Source: Hemerocallis citrina
Lineage: Eukaryota; Streptophyta; Magnoliopsida; Asparagales; Asphodelaceae
Direction of reading: 5' to 3'
DNA length: 64,000 nucleotides
NCBI GenBank assembly: GCA_017893485.1
Contig: CM030361.1
Span: 137,782,461 to 137,846,460 of the forward strand
Positions 59,298 to 64,000 of this stretch are shown here, in pieces (within the stretch, counting starts at the first letter, position 1; each line of letters opens with the position of its first letter). The position numbers and the translations under genes were made by a program. The notes beneath the pieces are model-generated. The model had not been told where the DNA came from, searched no databases, and was given only the letters and a program-made list of their open reading frames with translations.

Positions 59298-59335
59298 CAC
59301 CATTTTTTAAAGAAGTTGTCTGTATAAGAATGAAT
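59298..59335 (-). pseudogene. Villin exon, upstream part
   Basis: On the minus strand this reads IQTTSLKNGA and joins in frame to 54147 once the copia and one AAAAG copy are removed. Villins have VLQTT...(S/N)GA...HDIHYW here. Upstream (toward 59345) the frame meets a stop, so an exon start or decay lies there. Confidence 0.75.
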
Positions 59336-59770
59336 GTTTCAATGCCTCAGTTTTGAAGTGATGTTGAATTGGGAAAAATGAAACGCATTGTAACTATATA
59401 AGTATATATTACTGTACAACAAATAAGCAATGTAGCTAACTTAGTATCTTATAATCCCATGCAATGGGAAGATTTTACCCTTCATTTCATTTGCTTTATA
59501 TCTCATTATTTATAAAGTGTCTCACTGTCTCTAATTTACAACACAATTGCAAATGTTCTATCACCAATTTGTATGACATTTTTTTGAATCTTTGAACTAT
59601 TTGTAAGCTTTCTTATCATTTAAGTATTTATATATGACTATATTTCTGTGGTAATTTTAAACATGTAAATTATTTTTATATATTAATGTATTTCAATTAC
59701 TAAAAGAAGGGCCTCATAATCTTTGTTCGTACTCGGCCTCCAAATTGCCAGGAGGGGCCTGTACCCACAT

Positions 59771-61230
59771 CAGATGTCTTAATCAATGTGGCCATTGCTG
59801 TCTTGTTATAGTGTTGATATGAAAATTTTGTCAGTTGCTTCTATACTGGCATACATACAAATCATTATTAAAGCTGGTAAAACAATTGGTTTAGATTGCT
59901 GAGACTATTCTGTATCTTGGATTATTAAATTACCTTTGAGATCTTTGCACTAGAATGGGACAATTGCTGACTGTTCAAATAAATGGTATGGGATCAAGTA
60001 GATAGCAATAAACACTGGAATATTTTGAAATTTGTTTTCCAGGGTCAGTTGAGTATTCCTATAAAATCACGACTACAGCTTCAAAAGCCCTCAAAATGTG
60101 AAGTAAAAGATTTAGTAAATCGTGGACTGTGACCATTGCCGACTGTTTGAATAAATGGCTTGAGATCAACTAGATAGCACTTGATACTTGAATATTTTGG
60201 AAATTTGGTTCTGAGGATCATGGAGTATCCTATAAAATCACGATTCATGGCTTTAAAGATCCTCAAAATGTGAAGCAAAAAGATTTAGTAAATCATGGAC
60301 TGTTGAATATCGTATGTCAGAGCAAAACAAAACTAAACGAAACATGCACGATATCATATCCATACCAACCTTTCAAAAGATCTTGAATACAATTACATGA
60401 TATCATATTCATACCAAGATTTCAGAAGATCTTGAATACAATTGCAGACAATATTAAACGAAACGTACACGATATTATGGCTTTGAAAGATTCTGCTGTC
60501 TTCTATTGATTTGTGATAAAAAAAAACTTTCGCTTTAAGTGCATATTTTTCAAAGTCATCAAGTTCAATTCAATTAAAAGCCCGTTCCTTGTTTTACCTT
60601 GTGCTAAGTACTGGACAAGATACGAAGTCTGAAGTTGTTTCATGGATATCTCAATCTGAGGGTGATATTGGCTGCCTAAATGTAGCTGAAGTGATCGAAG
60701 TTTGATTGAGCTATCATCATAATTATATTTTTCTTTACATAACACCACTATTATAAGCTTAAAAGTCTTTCTCGGTCCAATTCTTTGGGGATTTCCTTGG
60801 ATTCATCTGTATTTAATTAACTGGGACCATTTACTACTTGACAAATAACAATTTTCATTGTGCGTTCTAATTTGGATGATAAGATTTGCTCTCTTAAACT
60901 CTTTAGATATCAACTATACCATAATTCTATAATAATAGCTCTTTTTTATCCAGATCATGCGACAAAAATATTACCTAGTTCATGCATTATATATGCAGAA
61001 AGCAACTATTAGTGACCAACTAACATAATAGTTACGCACTTGTGTTGTTCATCTGAAAACCAAAGGGTAAGCTTGATGTAGACACCTCACCTAATCTGAT
61101 TCCGTAAATCTCATCTTTTGGTGTTAAGTGAAGTTTCCAATTGGCTTTTGTTTTTGGTTTTGATCCCTATTAAGAAAATTATCCAGAACTAATTATATTT
61201 ATATTGAAGGGGAAATGACCAAATAACAGC
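59771..61230. repeat. Degenerate direct repeats, no gene
   Basis: A unit of about 170 bases (gactgtt.aaataaatgg ... cctataaaatcacga ... cctcaaaatgtgaag) occurs at about 59965-60120 and 60135-60290. A second pair, gatatcatat.cataccaa ... agatcttgaatacaatt, is at about 60349-60445. They resemble repeats at 47150-47810, so the locus was probably one repeat field before the hAT and copia insertions. The rest is AT-rich with no recognised gene. Confidence 0.55.
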
Positions 61231-61239
61231 TAAAGTTTA

Positions 61240-61411
61240 GAGTAATGCTACACCTAATACCAAATCTACTTTCTTTTCCTTCACTACCTTAGGTGACACA
61301 TTACTATTAGATGTTTATACCACCTACTCTACAATAAACTCCACTAATAGTGTGCAATTTAAGGTAGTAAAGAAAAAAGTAGTAGATTTGGTAGTAGGTG
61401 TAGCATTACTC
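61240..61411. mobile_element. Mutator-type MITE, 172 bp, TSD TAAAGTTTA
   Basis: Ends GAGTAATGCTACACCTA and complement, with arms of about 40 bases. The 9-bp duplication TAAAGTTTA is exact at 61231-61239 and 61412-61420. Confidence 0.92.
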
Positions 61412-61435
61412 TAAAGTTTATCCTAATTTCCAAAA

Positions 61436-61595
61436 GAGTAATGCTACACATACTACCAAATCTACTACCTTACCCTTTACTATCTTAGGTGGCACACTAT
61501 TAGTGCAGATTATTGTAGAGTAGATGGTAGAAACATCTAAAAGTAGTGTGCCATCTAATGTAGTAAATAGAAAGGTAGTAGATGTAGCATTACTC
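61436..61595. mobile_element. Mutator-type MITE, 160 bp, TSD TTTCCAAAA
   Basis: The same family as its neighbour, starting GAGTAATGCTACACAT. The duplication is TTTCCAAAA at 61427-61435 against TTTCCAAAT at 61596-61604, eight of nine bases. Confidence 0.9.
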
Positions 61596-61807
61596 TTTCC
61601 AAATGAGTATCACCCAAGACCGAATAACACCCAAAGTTTATCATAATTCCCAAATAGCAACCCAAATTTACACTTTTTTTCCGCTAAAAAAACATAAGTG
61701 ATTTTTGGGAATTAAGGTCAACTTCGGGTGCTATTTGGGTGTTATAAAAACTTTGGGTGTTTTTTTTTGAATTAAGGTACATTGTGGGTGCTATTTCGGC
61801 CTTAACG

Positions 61808-61857
<50 letters not shown>
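61596..61857. repeat. Small direct repeats then (TA)n
   Basis: Words such as ttgggaattaaggtcaactt and ttgaattaaggtacattgtgg repeat near 61700 and 61770. A TA run covers about 61809-61857. No gene. Confidence 0.6.
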
Positions 61858-61859
<2 letters not shown>

Positions 61860-62026
61860 GTAAAAGGGATATGAGCAACTTGCTCATTTAGTAAATGAGC
61901 AATTGATTATGTGGCATACATGTGATACATTGGACAACTAACTCTTTTAATGATTTTCCAATCACATGTATGCCACATCATCAATTGCTTATTTACTAAA
62001 TGAGCAAGTTGCTCATAACCCTTTTT

Positions 62027-62029
<3 letters not shown>
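61858..62029. mobile_element. MITE inserted in (TA)n, copy 2
   Basis: GGGTAAAAGGGATATGAGCA and its complement form the ends, with nearly complementary arms of about 80 bases. It lies between two long TA runs. It is a sibling of 927-1123 and a cleaner copy. Confidence 0.85.

Positions 62030-62075
<46 letters not shown>
62030..62075. repeat. (TA)n microsatellite
   Basis: About 45 bases of TA repeat directly after the MITE. Confidence 0.95.
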
Positions 62076-62079
<4 letters not shown>

Positions 62080-62082
62080 TTT

Positions 62083-63890
62083 TTTTTTGAAGGAAAAGGT
62101 GAAATCTGGTCACCCTGTTTCATTAATAAGAAATTAACGATACAAACCCAGAGAACTGGGCCAGACAGAAAATAAAACATATATGAAGCAACATGACCCG
62201 TACAAACAACAAATCCCGCCAACAACTCTGGCGGGTGGGCCGACAATCGGTCCAGCTAAATTGTATGTACGTCAGTTTAGCTTTGTACACTGCCTCCACG
62301 GCACATACACACCTACCTGAAACTAATCTGGCAGGATTTTATTACCCGCCGATCCCTGCCTTCTCCTCACTGGGGGGACCCCATCTTTGGGCCCAAGCCC
62401 CGCACAACAATCACACTCTCCCACCATCTCCACCACTCATCCTACAAATGCGCCAACAGCTCCCACAGCCGCTACCAAAGAGATAGCTGTGAAGAGGATA
62501 CCTTCACCTCTCTCACGATTGTACTTTCTCCTCCATACAACTATCTCGCTCACCCCACCAAAAAACCACGCTCCAGGAGAGGGCCGTGGAGAGGATACCT
62601 TTACCTGTCTCACGCTCTTGCTTTCTCAGACGATTTCTCACCACACGGACTCATCTCGACTCTTACTCCCAATTCGAGAGAAGAGGCGACGCTGTTAAGA
62701 GACAGTGACTTAAGCTGGAGAAGCTCAATAGCCTGATAGTAGACGCTATCAAGACTGCACCGGCGATGTTGTTGGACCCCCAGAAGTTGAAACAAGTGAG
62801 TGCACATCATGGAGGGACCCCATCTTCAGGTCCAAGCCCCACAATCGTGCAATACAACAAACTTCACATTCCCCCCTCTTACAGCAAATCATCTACCCCA
62901 CCGCAGGTGTACCTGAATCTCCCCACATTGGGAGCTCTCCACCTTCGATGTCTGGGTGGGCAACTTCGCCATCGCCCAGATCCGAGGCGATCGCGACCAA
63001 AGGTGCGGGAGGATGCTCTGGCATGATGAAAAGTTGCTCCGTGACCTAAGGAGGCACGACCAACGTCCACGATCGGCGCAACGACAGACTCTACAGTCAA
63101 AGTGAGGCGGCGCACCAGGGGACGAACTCCGCGATCCGGTGAGGCGAGGCGAAGACTCAAAGGAAGGAGCGGTTTGGCTGCCGTCTATGAAGGGCGCACT
63201 GGGTAGACTTCCGATCTGGTACAGGGGGTGCACTCTCGTTGTCGCCCAGATCGCGATGGCAATGAAGCTTTAGCGGAGGAGGCCATCCAAACAGGCGCCG
63301 CACATCATGGAGGGACCCCATCTCGGGCCCAAGCCCCAAACTCGTGCAATACAACCCACTCCACACCTCTCACACCAAAACCAACACCAGCACCGTGCCA
63401 ACAGTACTCATCTGAGCATCGGTCGCCGACCTCGGGGGGGGGGGGGGGGCACCCCAGTCGACCATGGGAGTTCCCCACTGTGGGAGCTCACCACCTGGTG
63501 GCATCATGGAGCGAAGTGAGGTGGGCCCCCTAGGGCTTCGTCCCCTGGAGGCGTCGCGAGGAGTTCGCCAAATCCGATAGCGGCGTCGCGAGGAGTTCGC
63601 CTCATTCGAACCGCAGGTGGCGCGATCTCCCCACCGTTGGAGCTCTCCACCTACGGCGACGGGGGGCGACGTGAGGGGGGTCGATTCGTCCCCTGGCGGC
63701 GTCGCGCGAGCATAGATCCTGTCTTCGAAGCAGCGCAAATCCCGACTTCGAACGACGAGAGGAGGGCACCTTCAACGCAGCGACGAACGGACGCTGGCAG
63801 AGGGAAGGACGGGGGGGGGGGGGGACGACGGGGTGGGGGTGGGGGGGGCTAGCTGCCGCTGCCCCTAGGAGTGGAGATCTAAGGTTTTCT
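62083..63890 (-). mobile_element. LINE-like or other GC-rich repeat, no protein recognised
   Basis: On the minus strand the left edge reads tttcttattaatgaaacagg ... ccttcaaaaaaaaa, like the 3' tail of plant L1 elements ending in poly(A). The interior is GC-rich and contains a direct repeat three times: ggaccccatct...ggcccaagccccgcacaa (near 62377), gagggaccccatcttcagg (near 62813) and gagggaccccatctcgggc (near 63310). No reverse transcriptase or endonuclease is seen. Runs of G occur at about 63437-63449 and 63811-63850. ORFs on both strands are compositional. Confidence 0.4.
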
Positions 63891-64000
63891 TTTGGGTTGT
63901 TTTTTTCTCACATCTAGTTTTTCTCTCTGCCTTAACCCTATATTGAAATAACTAATTATTCAAAAAAAAGTATATATTTTAATATACTTTTTATTCTTAT

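Larger units (their letters stand above)
53475..59762. mobile_element. Non-autonomous hAT carrying villin exons, TSD ACCCACAT
   Basis: The left end AGGCCCGGCCCTGGGGC and right end complement ACAGGCCCCTCCTGG are imperfect inverted repeats. ACCCACAT is duplicated at 53467-53474 and 59763-59770, the 8-bp length typical of hAT. Without the copia insertion (54153-59292) the element is about 1.1 kb. It has no transposase but contains a piece of a villin gene on the minus strand, so it is a Pack-type element. Confidence 0.88.

Noticed and set aside
60503..60748. 81-codon minus-strand ORF
   Set aside because: No domain and no splice or promoter context; probably chance in AT-rich repeats.

Overview
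The window is intergenic DNA of a flowering plant, and I see no intact host gene. It is built from nested transposable elements of typical angiosperm families: a FAR1-type MULE, CACTA, Harbinger-like elements, hAT, Ty3/gypsy including an Athila type, Ty1/copia, MITEs and tRNA-derived SINE-like pieces. Element limits were read by eye, mostly from matching target-site duplications (TSDs). No database search was run and the species cannot be named.

Region A (1-19.4 kb). After a truncated element end with an array of short palindromes, composite repeats and (TA)n tracts, there is a large Mutator-like element at 1790-19426. It has long terminal inverted repeats (TIRs), a frameshifted FAR1/MULE transposase (2635-4876) and, on the opposite strand, a second decayed ORF encoding a GRF-type zinc finger with a C-terminal membrane helix (7471-7888). 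Its right TIR is split by a 9.66 kb CACTA element (9496-19153, TSD GAT, with a TNP2 remnant). The CACTA element itself carries two solo LTRs (9528-9810, TSD CACTT; 13343-16740, TSD ACCAT).

Region B (19.4-40 kb). This holds a SINE-like relic, a 2 kb Harbinger-like element full of about 21-bp palindromes (19934-21932, TSD TTA) with a foldback MITE inside, and a copia LTR relic. A Ty3/gypsy element on the minus strand follows (23001-39980, TSD CTTTT). Its reverse transcriptase gene is split by an Athila-type element (26376-36208, TSD GCAAG), one of whose LTRs is split by another solo LTR (27364-30175).

Region C (40-64 kb). A small receptor-kinase relic is followed by a copia element with similar LTRs but ruined coding sequence (40477-46123, TSD ATTAG). 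Next is a decayed hAT transposase (47990-49930) interrupted by a Gag-protease-only copia element (49931-53152, TSD CTATA). A second, non-autonomous hAT (53475-59762, TSD ACCCACAT) carries a piece of a host villin gene and is itself split by a young copia element (54153-59292, TSD AAAAG). The right end holds two sibling Mutator-type MITEs with 9-bp TSDs, a MITE in (TA)n, and a GC-rich segment with a LINE-like tail.

The most unusual signals are the palindrome arrays in Harbinger-like elements (the same architecture with different core sequences), the villin fragment captured by the hAT, the convergent GRF/membrane ORF in the MULE, the Gag-only copia, and GTCGAC-core arrays in two unrelated LTR families.
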